From: an uncultured Clostridia bacterium
GTDB lineage: Bacteria; Bacillota; Clostridia; Oscillospirales; Ruminococcaceae
Direction of reading: 5' to 3'
Assembly (NCBI GenBank): GCA_947383835.1
Contig: CANDEV010000004.1
Span: 62,001-126,000 of the forward strand
Length of the DNA: 64,000 bases
The position numbers and the translations under genes are program-made. Positions within the stretch are counted from its first letter, which is position 1; each line of letters begins with the position of its first letter. Below the pieces are notes generated by a model, which worked only from the letters and a program-made list of their open reading frames with translations, searched no databases and was not told the DNA's origin. Of this stretch, positions 24,989 to 33,051 are shown piece by piece.

Positions 24989-26103
24989 CTGCGTTTAATA
25001 TTTACTCCGCGATAGGTGGGGTGGTTGAAGATATTTTGGAGGAGAGTGAAATTGTGCCGAATAAAAAAAATACAAAAATAATACCCATAGCGGCTGCTGC
25101 GGCTTGCCTTGCTGTTTTTGCGGTTGGACTTTCCCATACCTTGCGTACCGATAATATCCAGCAGCCGGTTACGGGAACGACAGTCCCCGCGATAACCTTT
25201 GAAACAAGAACGGAAACGGACAGCGGTGAAGCTGTGACGGGCGGCAATACGGGTACTTATGTTACACCTGTTACACCGCCGAACGAGGTTACAGACTCTA
25301 ACGCGCCCACGGAAACTGCCGAAATGTTTACCGAGCCGTATCCTGCCGTTACGGAGGAAACTACTGTATGTCCTACCGAAACAGCCGTATTTACTATAGA
25401 CGACGAGGAAATGGTTATAGTTCCCAAATGGGAAGATCTGAGCGATCTTGAAAGATATATTTATCTTGAATACGCGGGAAATGAGTACAGCATTACTATA
25501 GAGCATTTTGACGAGAGCAAACTGACATTCCTGCGAAACGGCGAGATATTTGGCATTGACGAATATACGAACGAAAGGTATGGCATTGATTGCGCAGTAT
25601 ATAAAATAGAAAATATCAGTCCCGAATATATGGTTGCGGTTCTGACAGCGGACAGTAAGTATACAGGCTTTAAGAGGGAACGTTTTTGGTTTGATACTCT
25701 TGGCGAAGCCGTTGAGGGTACGGGTATTCTCAAACGGAATATTATCGGCGATATGGTTACTATAAGCGACGACAGCGCGCGGCAGACTACGGTGTACACC
25801 GTTCCCGATTTGCAGCAGGCTGCCGAAAAGCTTCTTAATTCTGCGCCCGATACCGCCGTGCACGTCAATCCGCCGAGCGACAGCGGACTTATCAGCTATC
25901 GTATTTACGACAAAAACGGCAGAGATGGCAAATCGGTTTTGCAGGTCTATCCCACAGGCTATGTTTATTTCGGCGCAAGCTATTTCAATCCGGGAGCGGA
26001 GTACGCCGAGGAATTTATTGAATATGTCAAGGGTAACGCCGTCAGCGTTGAGGTTATACCCTACGACGCTCCCGACCCTAACGAAGTGACTGTTCCCGAG
26101 TAA
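24985..26103 (+). CDS. Membrane-anchored anti-sigma-like protein A
   Basis: 372 residues. A short cytosolic segment (MTAFNIYSAIGGVVEDILEE, residues 1-28) precedes one membrane helix (about 33-51) and a large exterior part: a Thr/Glu-rich linker (55-125) and a unique domain (135-372). The N-terminal segment plus single helix, overlapped by an ECF sigma gene, is the layout of many clostridial companion anti-sigma proteins; sigma binding is inferred, not seen. The next gene is a tandem paralogue whose first ~95 residues are nearly the same while the ectodomain differs. Confidence 0.8.
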   Translation: MTAFNIYSAIGGVVEDILEESEIVPNKKNTKIIPIAAAAACLAVFAVGLSHTLRTDNIQQPVTGTTVPAITFETRTETDSGEAVTGGNTGTYVTPVTPPNEVTDSNAPTETAEMFTEPYPAVTEETTVCPTETAVFTIDDEEMVIVPKWEDLSDLERYIYLEYAGNEYSITIEHFDESKLTFLRNGEIFGIDEYTNERYGIDCAVYKIENISPEYMVAVLTADSKYTGFKRERFWFDTLGEAVEGTGILKRNIIGDMVTISDDSARQTTVYTVPDLQQAAEKLLNSAPDTAVHVNPPSDSGLISYRIYDKNGRDGKSVLQVYPTGYVYFGASYFNPGAEYAEEFIEYVKGNAVSVEVIPYDAPDPNEVTVPE

Positions 26104-26124
26104 AAATAAGGAGGGTTTCGACCT

Positions 26125-27210
26125 ATGACCGCATTTGAAATTTACTCCGCGGTTGGTGGAGTGGGCGAAGATATTTTAGAGGAGAGTGAAATTATGCCGA
26201 AGAAAAAGGTTACAAAAATAGTTCCGTTAATGGCGGCTGCGGCTTGCTTTGCTGTTTTGGCAGTGGGACTTTCACATACTTTGCGAAACGACAATATCGA
26301 GCAGCCGGTTACGGGAACGACAGTCCCCGCGATAACCTTTGAAACAAGAACGGAAACGGACAGCGGTGAAGCTGTGACGGGCGGCAATATGGGTACTTAT
26401 GTTACACCGTCCGACGATGAGGAGATCACGGTCACGGAGACAAGCGCACCTGCCGACGAAACGACTATGAACCTTACAACATCCGATATACCCGAGAATG
26501 AGCTTTACGGAACAATGCCTCCGCCCTTCGGTACTTCGGGCGATGGGACGGACACAGGCGGAGATCAAAACGCCGCATTTTATCTGCCGTGCAGTTATAT
26601 TCTGAACGACATTCCGGTAGAATTGCTGCGGCTCAGAGACAGCGGCGAAGTAACGCAATGGCTGGAAAAAGACAAGCTTAGCTCAAGGCAAAGCGCGCCC
26701 GACAGTATTAGCGATTATGTAAATATATATACGTTTATAGAGCATTTCAACATCACCCGCGAGGAAGCGGAGACCGCCCTTGAATATTACCTGAATACTT
26801 CGGAAGAATTTGAGCATATAACCTATGAGGACCTTGACGTTATTTTCTCGGGAGATATTGGGCTGATAACAAAAACCTTTGCTTCAAAATATTCTATCGT
26901 TGTGGGAGACAAAATTTATACCCCCGAATGGCTTTACGTCCATTCTCCCGAGGAATACAAGGCGGTTGGAATAACCCCCGAGGACGTTTTGTCGCGGGTA
27001 GAATTTTACACCGATATTTATTTTACGGACGAAGCAAGGCAGGCGTTTTCCGAAAAGCTTTCGGAATTTACAGGCGAACAGGTTTACATCAAGCCTATGG
27101 TTTCCGAGGAAAAGGAAGATATTTACAATGTTGAAGATGACGTGCCTGAGGATGTTTCCGAAGATTTTGAAATAATTGACGAAGAAGTTGTTCCCGTAGA
27201 ATATCCTTGA
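26125..27210 (+). CDS. Membrane-anchored anti-sigma-like protein B (tandem paralogue)
   Basis: 361 residues. The cytosolic segment (MTAFEIYSAVGGVGEDILEE), membrane helix and first linker match protein A closely; bases 26301-26408 match 25161-25268 with one difference. From about residue 96 the sequence is unrelated: an acidic linker, a helical domain with ITREEAETALEYYL, and a very acidic C-terminus. AAGGAGGGTTTCGACCT precedes the ATG 21 bases after gene A. It probably responds to a different extracellular cue or partner while sharing the same sigma factor. Confidence 0.8.
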   Translation: MTAFEIYSAVGGVGEDILEESEIMPKKKVTKIVPLMAAAACFAVLAVGLSHTLRNDNIEQPVTGTTVPAITFETRTETDSGEAVTGGNMGTYVTPSDDEEITVTETSAPADETTMNLTTSDIPENELYGTMPPPFGTSGDGTDTGGDQNAAFYLPCSYILNDIPVELLRLRDSGEVTQWLEKDKLSSRQSAPDSISDYVNIYTFIEHFNITREEAETALEYYLNTSEEFEHITYEDLDVIFSGDIGLITKTFASKYSIVVGDKIYTPEWLYVHSPEEYKAVGITPEDVLSRVEFYTDIYFTDEARQAFSEKLSEFTGEQVYIKPMVSEEKEDIYNVEDDVPEDVSEDFEIIDEEVVPVEYP

Positions 27211-27232
27211 TTTACAAATATTTTATACCGAA

Positions 27233-27262
27233 AAAAGGAGTACCGCCGTTGGTACTCCTTTT
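27233..27262. terminator. Bidirectional terminator between convergent genes
   Basis: AAAAGGAGTACC and GGTACTCCTTTT form a 12-bp stem with a 6-base loop, with A and T runs outside. Confidence 0.92.
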
Positions 27263-27265
27263 CTT

Positions 27266-28444
27266 TTAAAGCATTTTCGCAAATTCCTCCGCCAGCTTGT
27301 CAGCCTGCTCAAGGTCGGCAGCCGAGGGCTTCAAGACCCATTTGTAAGCGTCGTGAGCCTTTTTAAGTCCCAGACCCTCGCAGCGGCTTTCAAGCATTCC
27401 GCAAGCCTCGCCGCTCCAGCCGTATGAGCCGAACACAGCGTACGGCTTGTTCCTGTTTGTAATGGCGTCTATTGAGGAAAGCACGTCCCAAACCGGCTTC
27501 AAAGCGTCCCTGTTAATTGTGGGCGAGCCGAATATCAATCCCGCGGAATTTCCCACAGCCGCCGCTATTTCACTCATATCGTGCTTTATAATGTTGTAGC
27601 ACTTTGCCTCAACTCCCAGCGAATTAAGCTTTGCCGCGTATCTTTCCGCAAAAGCCTCGGTGTAGCCGTACGCCGAAACATAGAATATCGAAGCGGTTTT
27701 CCCTGTGTCCTTGGGAGCAGACCATTCGGAGTATTTTTCCATAGCCTGCTTGATACCGTTTTTCAGTACGGGTCCGTGAGAACAGCAAACCATGTCAAAA
27801 TCAAGCTTTTCAAGCTTAGCAAGACCGTCTCGAACAAACTTGGGGAAAGGTCCGAAAATAGCTGCATAATAATAAGCAAGAGCCTCAGCGTATGCTTGGG
27901 GATATGTTATAACATCGTCCGTAATAAGCGGCTCGCAATAGTGAGAACCGAGAAAATCGCAGGTAAACACAGTCTTTCTTGCAGGCAGATAGCTGAAAAT
28001 GCTGTCGGGCCAGTGCAGATTTGGTGCGGAAATAAATTCAAGGATAAGTCCCTGACCCAAATCAAGAGTGTCGCCGTTTTTAACAGCCATGCTCTTGAAC
28101 TCGCCGTTGGTAACTCCCGAAACGTTCTTTATCGCCGCCGCAGAGCCGACTATAATAACTTCGGGATTAAGCTTGATTATCTCGTCCACAGAGCCGCTGT
28201 GATCTGGCTCGGTGTGGTTGAATACAACATAGTCTATCTCCTTGGGGTCGCATATCTCGCGGATATTGTCCATCATTACCCCTCTGTAGCGGTCGTGCAC
28301 CGTCTCAACGAGAGCGGTTTTGTCGCCTCTGATGAGATAAGCGTTGTATGTTGTGCCGTAATCGGTTTTCATAATAATATCAAAGACCCGCAGATTGGGG
28401 TTTATCGCGCCGACGTAGTAAATATTTTCTTTAAGCTTAAGCAT
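27266..28444 (-). CDS. Flavodiiron protein (FprA-type A flavoprotein)
   Basis: 392 residues. The N-terminal metallo-beta-lactamase-like domain carries the diiron ligands: His77, Glu79, Asp81 (HTEPDH), His144 (NLHWPDS), Asp163 (TCDFLGSH) and His223 (CSHGP). The C-terminal flavodoxin domain starts IFYVSAYGYTEAFA and binds FMN. The enzyme reduces O2 to water and/or NO to N2O, protecting anaerobes. ATG 28444 follows AAGGAGAG. A rubredoxin gene, the usual electron donor, lies 67 bases upstream on the same strand and shares a consensus promoter. Confidence 0.96.
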   Translation of the reverse strand: MLKLKENIYYVGAINPNLRVFDIIMKTDYGTTYNAYLIRGDKTALVETVHDRYRGVMMDNIREICDPKEIDYVVFNHTEPDHSGSVDEIIKLNPEVIIVGSAAAIKNVSGVTNGEFKSMAVKNGDTLDLGQGLILEFISAPNLHWPDSIFSYLPARKTVFTCDFLGSHYCEPLITDDVITYPQAYAEALAYYYAAIFGPFPKFVRDGLAKLEKLDFDMVCCSHGPVLKNGIKQAMEKYSEWSAPKDTGKTASIFYVSAYGYTEAFAERYAAKLNSLGVEAKCYNIIKHDMSEIAAAVGNSAGLIFGSPTINRDALKPVWDVLSSIDAITNRNKPYAVFGSYGWSGEACGMLESRCEGLGLKKAHDAYKWVLKPSAADLEQADKLAEEFAKML

Positions 28445-28511
28445 AATGATTTTTCTCTCCTTTTGATAAAAGTGCAAGGCAGTCCGCATTTATGGGGACT
28501 GCCGAGTCTTT

Positions 28512-28667
28512 TTAAAGCTTTGTGAACTCGCTCTTTGCAAGACCGCACACGGGACAAACCCAATCATCGGGGATATCCTCCCATTTTGTGCCGGGAGCGA
28601 TACCGCCGTCGGGATCGCCGACAGCCTCGTCATAAACGTAAGAGCATGGGCATTCGTACTTATCCAT
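28512..28667 (-). CDS. Rubredoxin (CxC variant)
   Basis: 51 residues. The second knuckle is normal (Cys38 and Cys41 in VCPVCGLAKSEF), as are YVYDEAVGDPD and EDIPDDWVCP. The first knuckle reads CPCSY (Cys6, Cys8) in place of CxxCGY, so it lacks one spacer residue and the following Gly. It probably still binds one Fe through four Cys, with altered geometry. AAGGAGG precedes ATG 28667. Cotranscription with the flavodiiron gene supports the electron-donor role. Confidence 0.93.
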   Translation of the reverse strand: MDKYECPCSYVYDEAVGDPDGGIAPGTKWEDIPDDWVCPVCGLAKSEFTKL

Positions 28668-28715
28668 AGTAAGTTCCTCCTTTTATTTAAATGCACACTA
28701 ATTTAGTATACATTT

Positions 28716-28744
28716 ATTATACCATACATTTCTTATTATGTCAA
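28716..28744 (-). promoter_or_regulatory. Consensus promoter of the rubredoxin-flavodiiron unit
   Basis: Perfect TTGACA and TATAAT on the minus strand, 17 bases apart. Immediately downstream is a small palindrome ACTAA-A-TTAGT that could hold a regulator. Confidence 0.85.
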
Positions 28745-28873
28745 CATACTTTTGTAAATATTACAGAAATTTTGCACTGCTTTATTTAACAATAAGTTAA
28801 ATTTAATGTTACAGATTATACATTTACGTATTGGTTCTAATATTGTATAATTAAATTATGATGAAAGAAAGCT

Positions 28874-29053
28874 TTAATGCTTGTCAATATAAAATAAAAT
28901 TGCGTCTTCAATAAATTTACGTTTGGTTATTTTGTTTTCTTTGCAATAATCTTCCAAAAGACCGTAAACGCTGTTATTTATATTTACGCCAATTTTTCTG
29001 TTGTTTTCATAGTACTTGTTTAAAGCCTTTTCTTTTGCTTCTTTTGTAGACAA
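28874..29053 (-). CDS. Small ribbon-helix-helix-like protein
   Basis: 59 residues from TTG 29053, preceded by GGGGGTGAT, an excellent ribosome site. The sequence KIGVNINNSVYGLLEDYCKE then KITKRKFIEDAIL has the beta strand followed by two helices of an RHH/MetJ-Arc fold, as in antitoxins and plasmid-type regulators. It is divergent from the gene at 29089, only 35 bases apart, so it may control that gene. No toxin gene is recognised beside it. Confidence 0.7.
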   Translation of the reverse strand: MSTKEAKEKALNKYYENNRKIGVNINNSVYGLLEDYCKENKITKRKFIEDAILFYIDKH

Positions 29054-29088
29054 ATAATCACCCCCGCCAAATGAAAGGAAAATACGTT

Positions 29089-29355
29089 ATGAATAGTTTT
29101 ATAAGAGATTTGTATGACTCGGAGCTTAGCGAAGTAAACAAAAAGTTTGAGTACACAGACGAGGCAAAGGGCGCACTGAAAGACCGTGAAAAAGCTTACA
29201 ATAAACTGACGGAAAAGTTATGTGAAAAAGACATAGACTTGTTGGAGGACTATATTTCCGCCGCCCATATCATAAAAGATGATGAAATTTTTCACGCCTA
29301 TGCCAGCGGAATGAAAGATTTGCTGCGCTTTGCTTTCGGAGCGTTTATAGCTTGA
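29089..29355 (+). CDS. Small DUF6809-like helical protein
   Basis: 88 residues from ATG 29089 (AAAGGAAAATACGTT upstream); a start at 29071 is less likely. It begins MNSFIRDLYDSEL and ends in GMKDLLRFAFGAFIA, with two or three charged helices between. The N-terminal LY.S.L and C-terminal YASGMKDLLRFAFG pattern resembles the DUF6809 family of small clostridial proteins, of unknown function. It is divergent from the RHH-like gene. Confidence 0.65.
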   Translation: MNSFIRDLYDSELSEVNKKFEYTDEAKGALKDREKAYNKLTEKLCEKDIDLLEDYISAAHIIKDDEIFHAYASGMKDLLRFAFGAFIA

Positions 29356-29364
29356 TACTGTAGC

Positions 29365-29481
29365 CCTTTGTACTCCTTGTGCAGCAATTTGTTTTTCTTA
29401 TTCTAAAGCTGCTGCGATAAATCGACATAATATTTGTGTTGATACTTAAACCGCTTTACCTCGGCCCAAACGGCGTCAAGC
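29365..29481 (-). pseudogene. Duplicated 3' end of pncB (remnant)
   Basis: 117 bases align without gaps to 30017-30133, the tail of pncB, with about 100 identical positions. Translated in the pncB frame it gives EVKRFKYQHKYYVDLSQQL, a stop, then KKNKLLHKEYKG. It lies beyond the GNAT gene, so the GNAT gene is flanked by a direct repeat. The last codons of the GNAT gene are read from this remnant in another frame. Confidence 0.85.
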
Positions 29482-30013
29482 ACTCACATTCAAGCTGGCA
29501 GTCGAAAGGCTCTTGTTCAACGTGCTCCATGTTGTAAACCTTTGCCTCGGTGCAGCCCATGGCTTTGTAAAATGCCTGTGTTTCCACCGCGGAGTGCGCC
29601 GAGATATAAAGCTTTTTTGCGCCATGCTCTCCCGCCCAATTTTTTGCAGCAAGGAAAAGCTCTTTTCCTATGCCCCGTCCCCTCATATCGGCGGAAACAT
29701 GGATACAGGACAAGTCAAGGTATTTTTCCTCGCCGCCGAATATGCTGCTTTCCACAGAAGCGAAGCCTTTTAGCTTTCCGCCGCAAAATGCACCGTACAC
29801 AAATCCGCCCGTCGCGGCAGTATTTTTTAAGCACTTAACAAGAAAAACGTAATCCTCCTCCGACCAGTCGTCGATAAAAGGGTCGTCGCGAATTACCCAT
29901 TCGCCCTTTTCCTTTCGGTAACATTTTACCACTTCCTGACGGCGTATAAAATTGCGGAACAATTCCCTGCAAATTTCCGCCGCCGCAAGTTTCCTGTATT
30001 TTATGTCCTCCAT
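29456..30013 (-). CDS. GNAT-family N-acetyltransferase
   Basis: 185 residues. The acetyl-CoA binding motif A is HVSADMRGRGIGKELFLAAK, followed by AKKLYISAHSAVETQAFYKA and motif B MGCTEAKVYN, a standard GNAT fold. Substrate unknown. Its ATG overlaps the pncB stop (TAATG), implying coupled translation within the Fic-nicotinamidase-pncB run. The final residues TPFGPR are encoded in the duplicated pncB tail, so the present C-terminus was created or changed by that duplication. Confidence 0.9.
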   Translation of the reverse strand: MEDIKYRKLAAAEICRELFRNFIRRQEVVKCYRKEKGEWVIRDDPFIDDWSEEDYVFLVKCLKNTAATGGFVYGAFCGGKLKGFASVESSIFGGEEKYLDLSCIHVSADMRGRGIGKELFLAAKNWAGEHGAKKLYISAHSAVETQAFYKAMGCTEAKVYNMEHVEQEPFDCQLECECLTPFGPR

Positions 30014-31458
30014 TATCCTTTGTACTCCTTGTGCAGTAATTCGTTCTTCTTATCCCAAAGCTGCTGCGATAAATCAACATAATACTTGTGAGGGTACTCA
30101 AACCGCTTTACCTCGTCCCAAATAGTGTCAAGCTGTGCCGCGCAGTATTCCCGAATGTCCTCCGTGGAGGGTCTGTCGTAAATGCACACGCCGTCCTCGA
30201 AAATCGGCTCCATAAGACGCATTGCGCTGAAATGCTCCAATGTCTTGCGCTTGTAGGTATGGTCGGGATCAAAAATTTCATAGGGCTTTGTGTCGTCGAT
30301 AATTTCGCCTCGACAGGTCAGTACGTCCGCAATAGCCATGCCCGTGGTAGTGTCAAAAAGCCGCCATACCTCTTTAAAATCGGGGTTGGTAATTTTTGTT
30401 GTATTTTCAGAAAGCTTTATTTTGGGGACTATCTTTCCGTCCTTTTCAATAGCCGCAAGCTTGTAAACTCCGCCGAAAACAGGCTCGGATTTTGAGGTTA
30501 TCATTCTCTCGCCCACGCCGAAGCTGTCCACCTTTGCGCCCTGTAATAAAATGTCCCGAATAATATACTCGTCAAGGGAATTTGAAGCAACTATCTTAAC
30601 GTCCGAAAATCCCTCGTCGTCCAGCATCTGGCGCGCACGTTTTGAGAGGTAGGTTATATCGCCGCTGTCAATGCGTATCCCCGCAGGCTTCTCGCCCCGC
30701 GCCCGCATTTCCTTGAACACCGTTATTGCGTTTGGCACTCCCGATTTGAGGACGTTGTATGTGTCCACCAAAAGGGTCGTGCCGTCGGGATAGCATTTTG
30801 CGTAAGCGCGGAAGGCTTCAAGCTCGCTGTCAAACATCTGCACCCATGAATGCGCCATAGTGCCCAGAGCCGTCGTACCCATTTCCTTGTCGGAAATGGT
30901 GCAGGCAGTACCGCAGCACCCTGCGATATACGCGGCACGCGCGCCGTAAATTGCTCCGTCGCAGCCCTGCGCCCGCCGCGAACCGAATTCCATAACAGGT
31001 CTGCCCTCCGCAGCTCGGACGATCCTGTTTGCCTTTGTTGCGATAAGGCTCTGATGATTTATGCAGATAAGCACCATTGTCTCCACAAACTGCGCCTGAA
31101 TGGCAGGTCCCCTGACCGTGACAATAGGTTCATTCGGGAATATAGGCGTACCCTCGGGTACAGCCCACACATCGCAGGAAAATTTGAAATTTTTAAGGTA
31201 TTCCAAAAACTTCTCGCCGAAAATGCCCTTGCGGCGGAGATAATCAATATCCTCCTCGTCAAAGCGGAGGTCGTTCATGTAGTCTATAAGCTGCTCCAAG
31301 CCGCACATTATTGCAAAGCCGCCCTCGTCGGGGACGCTTCTGAAAAACATATCGAAATAGGTTATCGTGTCACCCAATCCGTTTTCAAGATAACCGTTAG
31401 CCATGGTAAGCTCGTAAAAATCCGTCAGCATGGTGAGATTACGGCTGTTCTTTTTCAT
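30013..31458 (-). CDS. pncB: Nicotinate phosphoribosyltransferase
   Basis: 481 residues. Makes nicotinate mononucleotide from nicotinate and PRPP in NAD salvage. Family blocks are MLTDFYELTMANGYL near the N-terminus, FGSRRAQGCDGA, the IRIDSGD loop and ASNSLDEYII. ATG 31458 follows GGAGGACGTTAAA; a TTG at 31473 lies in this site. It is 15 bases after the nicotinamidase-like gene, so the pair can convert nicotinamide to nicotinate mononucleotide. A copy of its last ~39 codons is found at 29365-29481. Confidence 0.96.
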   Translation of the reverse strand: MKKNSRNLTMLTDFYELTMANGYLENGLGDTITYFDMFFRSVPDEGGFAIMCGLEQLIDYMNDLRFDEEDIDYLRRKGIFGEKFLEYLKNFKFSCDVWAVPEGTPIFPNEPIVTVRGPAIQAQFVETMVLICINHQSLIATKANRIVRAAEGRPVMEFGSRRAQGCDGAIYGARAAYIAGCCGTACTISDKEMGTTALGTMAHSWVQMFDSELEAFRAYAKCYPDGTTLLVDTYNVLKSGVPNAITVFKEMRARGEKPAGIRIDSGDITYLSKRARQMLDDEGFSDVKIVASNSLDEYIIRDILLQGAKVDSFGVGERMITSKSEPVFGGVYKLAAIEKDGKIVPKIKLSENTTKITNPDFKEVWRLFDTTTGMAIADVLTCRGEIIDDTKPYEIFDPDHTYKRKTLEHFSAMRLMEPIFEDGVCIYDRPSTEDIREYCAAQLDTIWDEVKRFEYPHKYYVDLSQQLWDKKNELLHKEYKG

Positions 31459-31473
31459 TTTAACGTCCTCCAA

Positions 31474-32139
31474 TCATAAGATCTCCGAAACAAATTTAAT
31501 TCCGCTGTCCTTTAAAATTTTGTACGCCGCAAGGCTCATAAAGCCAGCCTCATGGTAAGGCGCGTCGTAGGTCTCCACGCAGTTTAACGGAATGATAATT
31601 TCCGACCGCAAATTCTTTTGAGTAAACCAAGTTTTAAGACTTAGGCAGAATTGAAGCACGCAAATATCGGTGCAGTCCCCCGTAACGATAAACCTGCTCT
31701 TTCCGTTCGCTTCGAGACAGTCCCTGAATACCTGTTCATGAAATCCGTTGGTGGAATTTTTTTCAATAAGCTTGTAGCCGCCCTCTGCTTTTATCTCGTC
31801 CACTATCTCCGATTCGCTTGTACCCTTTACGCAGTGGGGAGGGAAGCTTTCAAACTCGGCGCAGCTTTCGCCGTGGCAGTCCGCAAACGCCGCAATGGGG
31901 ATATTTTTTTCCTTGCATTTTTTCATAAGAGAAACTATATTCGGTATAATGCTCTCAATACGCGGCGAGGACATAGCTCCCTCGCGGATAAAACCGTTCA
32001 CCGCGTCCACAATAACCATAGCCGTACCTTCGGCGGGTATTTCCGAAAAGCTTATACTTCCGAGCGAGTTTATTTCCTCCGCAAGTTCTCCTGCGGCTTT
32101 TTTGGCGTTTTCCGCAGCTTCATTTGAAATTTTAACCAT
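31474..32139 (-). CDS. Nicotinamidase-like cysteine hydrolase (isochorismatase fold)
   Basis: 221 residues. The catalytic triad of the family is visible: Asp45 in VIVDAVNGF, Lys105 in HCVKGT and Cys160 in GDCTDICV. The segment FADCHGESCAEFESFPPHC is close to the metal-binding DxH region of nicotinamidases (PncA). Deamidation of nicotinamide is supported by position directly before pncB. The N-terminal ~35 residues are a helical extension. Start ATG 32139 has AAAGGA 9 bases upstream. Confidence 0.88.
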   Translation of the reverse strand: MVKISNEAAENAKKAAGELAEEINSLGSISFSEIPAEGTAMVIVDAVNGFIREGAMSSPRIESIIPNIVSLMKKCKEKNIPIAAFADCHGESCAEFESFPPHCVKGTSESEIVDEIKAEGGYKLIEKNSTNGFHEQVFRDCLEANGKSRFIVTGDCTDICVLQFCLSLKTWFTQKNLRSEIIIPLNCVETYDAPYHEAGFMSLAAYKILKDSGIKFVSEIL

Positions 32140-32168
32140 TTTCATCATTCCTTTCATGAGAACGAGTT

Positions 32169-32888
32169 CTAAAATTTTATTGATAAGTAATGCTCCAATC
32201 GTTTGATTTCAAGCGAACCAATAAGTTCCGCAAATGGCTGAAGCTCTCCCTTTGACGCATATTTGTCAAGGCTTTCATAATAAGCTATCCTGTTGTCGGT
32301 ACTGATATTCACAGGCAGAAAGCCGTTTTCCATAAGACTGTAATTCATTATTAGACGAGCCGTCCTGCCGTTTCCGTCCGGGAAAGGGTGTATACGGACA
32401 AACTCTGCGTGTACCCATGCTGCAAGTTCAATGGGTGTCATGTCTCTTCGGGCAAGCCGTTCGTAAAAATATTTTATTTGGCTGTACATCTCGTTTGGCG
32501 AGGGCGGCGTATGGCTTGCTCCCGTTATCGCAACATCGCAGCTTCTGTACACTCCGCCGACCATGATGTTTTCCATTAAAATGGCATGAATATCCTTTAC
32601 AAGCTTTTCGTCTAAAGCGGCAGATTCTGATATTTTTTGCTTTGCATAGGCGAAAGCTTTACTGTGATTTGCCACCTCATAAATTTCACGGAGCATTTTA
32701 CCGCCCACGGATATTCCGTCCTCAATAACGGCTTTGGTCTCAATAAGGGTAAGAGTGTTCCCCTCCATAGCAGTGGAGTGGTGGGTATATTCAATATTAA
32801 AAGCCTGCTCAAAGCTTTCCAAAATATCTGCGGAAATATTTTTGCTATGAAGCTTTTCCGACAGGGACTGAATATACGAAAAATCCAT
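32169..32888 (-). CDS. Fic-family protein with N-terminal inhibitory motif (class II)
   Basis: 239 residues. The active-site loop is HPFPDGNGRTAR (His167-Arg178), the complete Fic motif for transfer of AMP or another nucleotide to a protein hydroxyl. The inhibitory signature [S/T]xxxE[G/N] is present before the Fic core as STAMEGN (Ser38, Glu42), which places it in class II, where Glu42 blocks ATP until relieved. There is no extra HTH domain. ATG 32888 follows GGAAAGGGTGG. It is the first gene of the Fic-nicotinamidase-pncB-GNAT run (29-base gap). Confidence 0.93.
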   Translation of the reverse strand: MDFSYIQSLSEKLHSKNISADILESFEQAFNIEYTHHSTAMEGNTLTLIETKAVIEDGISVGGKMLREIYEVANHSKAFAYAKQKISESAALDEKLVKDIHAILMENIMVGGVYRSCDVAITGASHTPPSPNEMYSQIKYFYERLARRDMTPIELAAWVHAEFVRIHPFPDGNGRTARLIMNYSLMENGFLPVNISTDNRIAYYESLDKYASKGELQPFAELIGSLEIKRLEHYLSIKF

Positions 32889-32940
32889 TTTAACCACCCT
32901 TTCCGTTAATTAGCACGATGCTTTGTAAATTTATACATCT

Positions 32941-32969
32941 ATTATATTACAATAAAACCATTATTTCAA
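32941..32969 (-). promoter_or_regulatory. Promoter of the Fic-nicotinamidase-pncB-GNAT run
   Basis: TTGAAA and TATAAT on the minus strand with a 17-base spacer, about 50 bases before the Fic start. Confidence 0.7.
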
Positions 32970-32988
32970 TAGAATTTTTTTAAAATCA

Positions 32989-33017
32989 TTGCAATTTATG
33001 ACAAAATATTTTATAAT
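32989..33017 (+). promoter_or_regulatory. Promoter of the CapA-like gene
   Basis: TTGCAA and TATAAT with a 17-base spacer, 35 bases before the start codon. Confidence 0.7.
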
Positions 33018-33051
33018 AAGTGTAAACAATCTCTTTGCAAAAGGAATGTAT

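Noticed and set aside
24862..25863. 333-codon minus-strand frame opposite the first anti-sigma-like gene
   Set aside because: Shadow frame; the plus-strand gene has a ribosome site, overlap with sigma and a coherent membrane layout.
27581..28525. 314-codon plus-strand frame opposite the flavodiiron gene
   Set aside because: Shadow of a gene with all diiron ligands in place.
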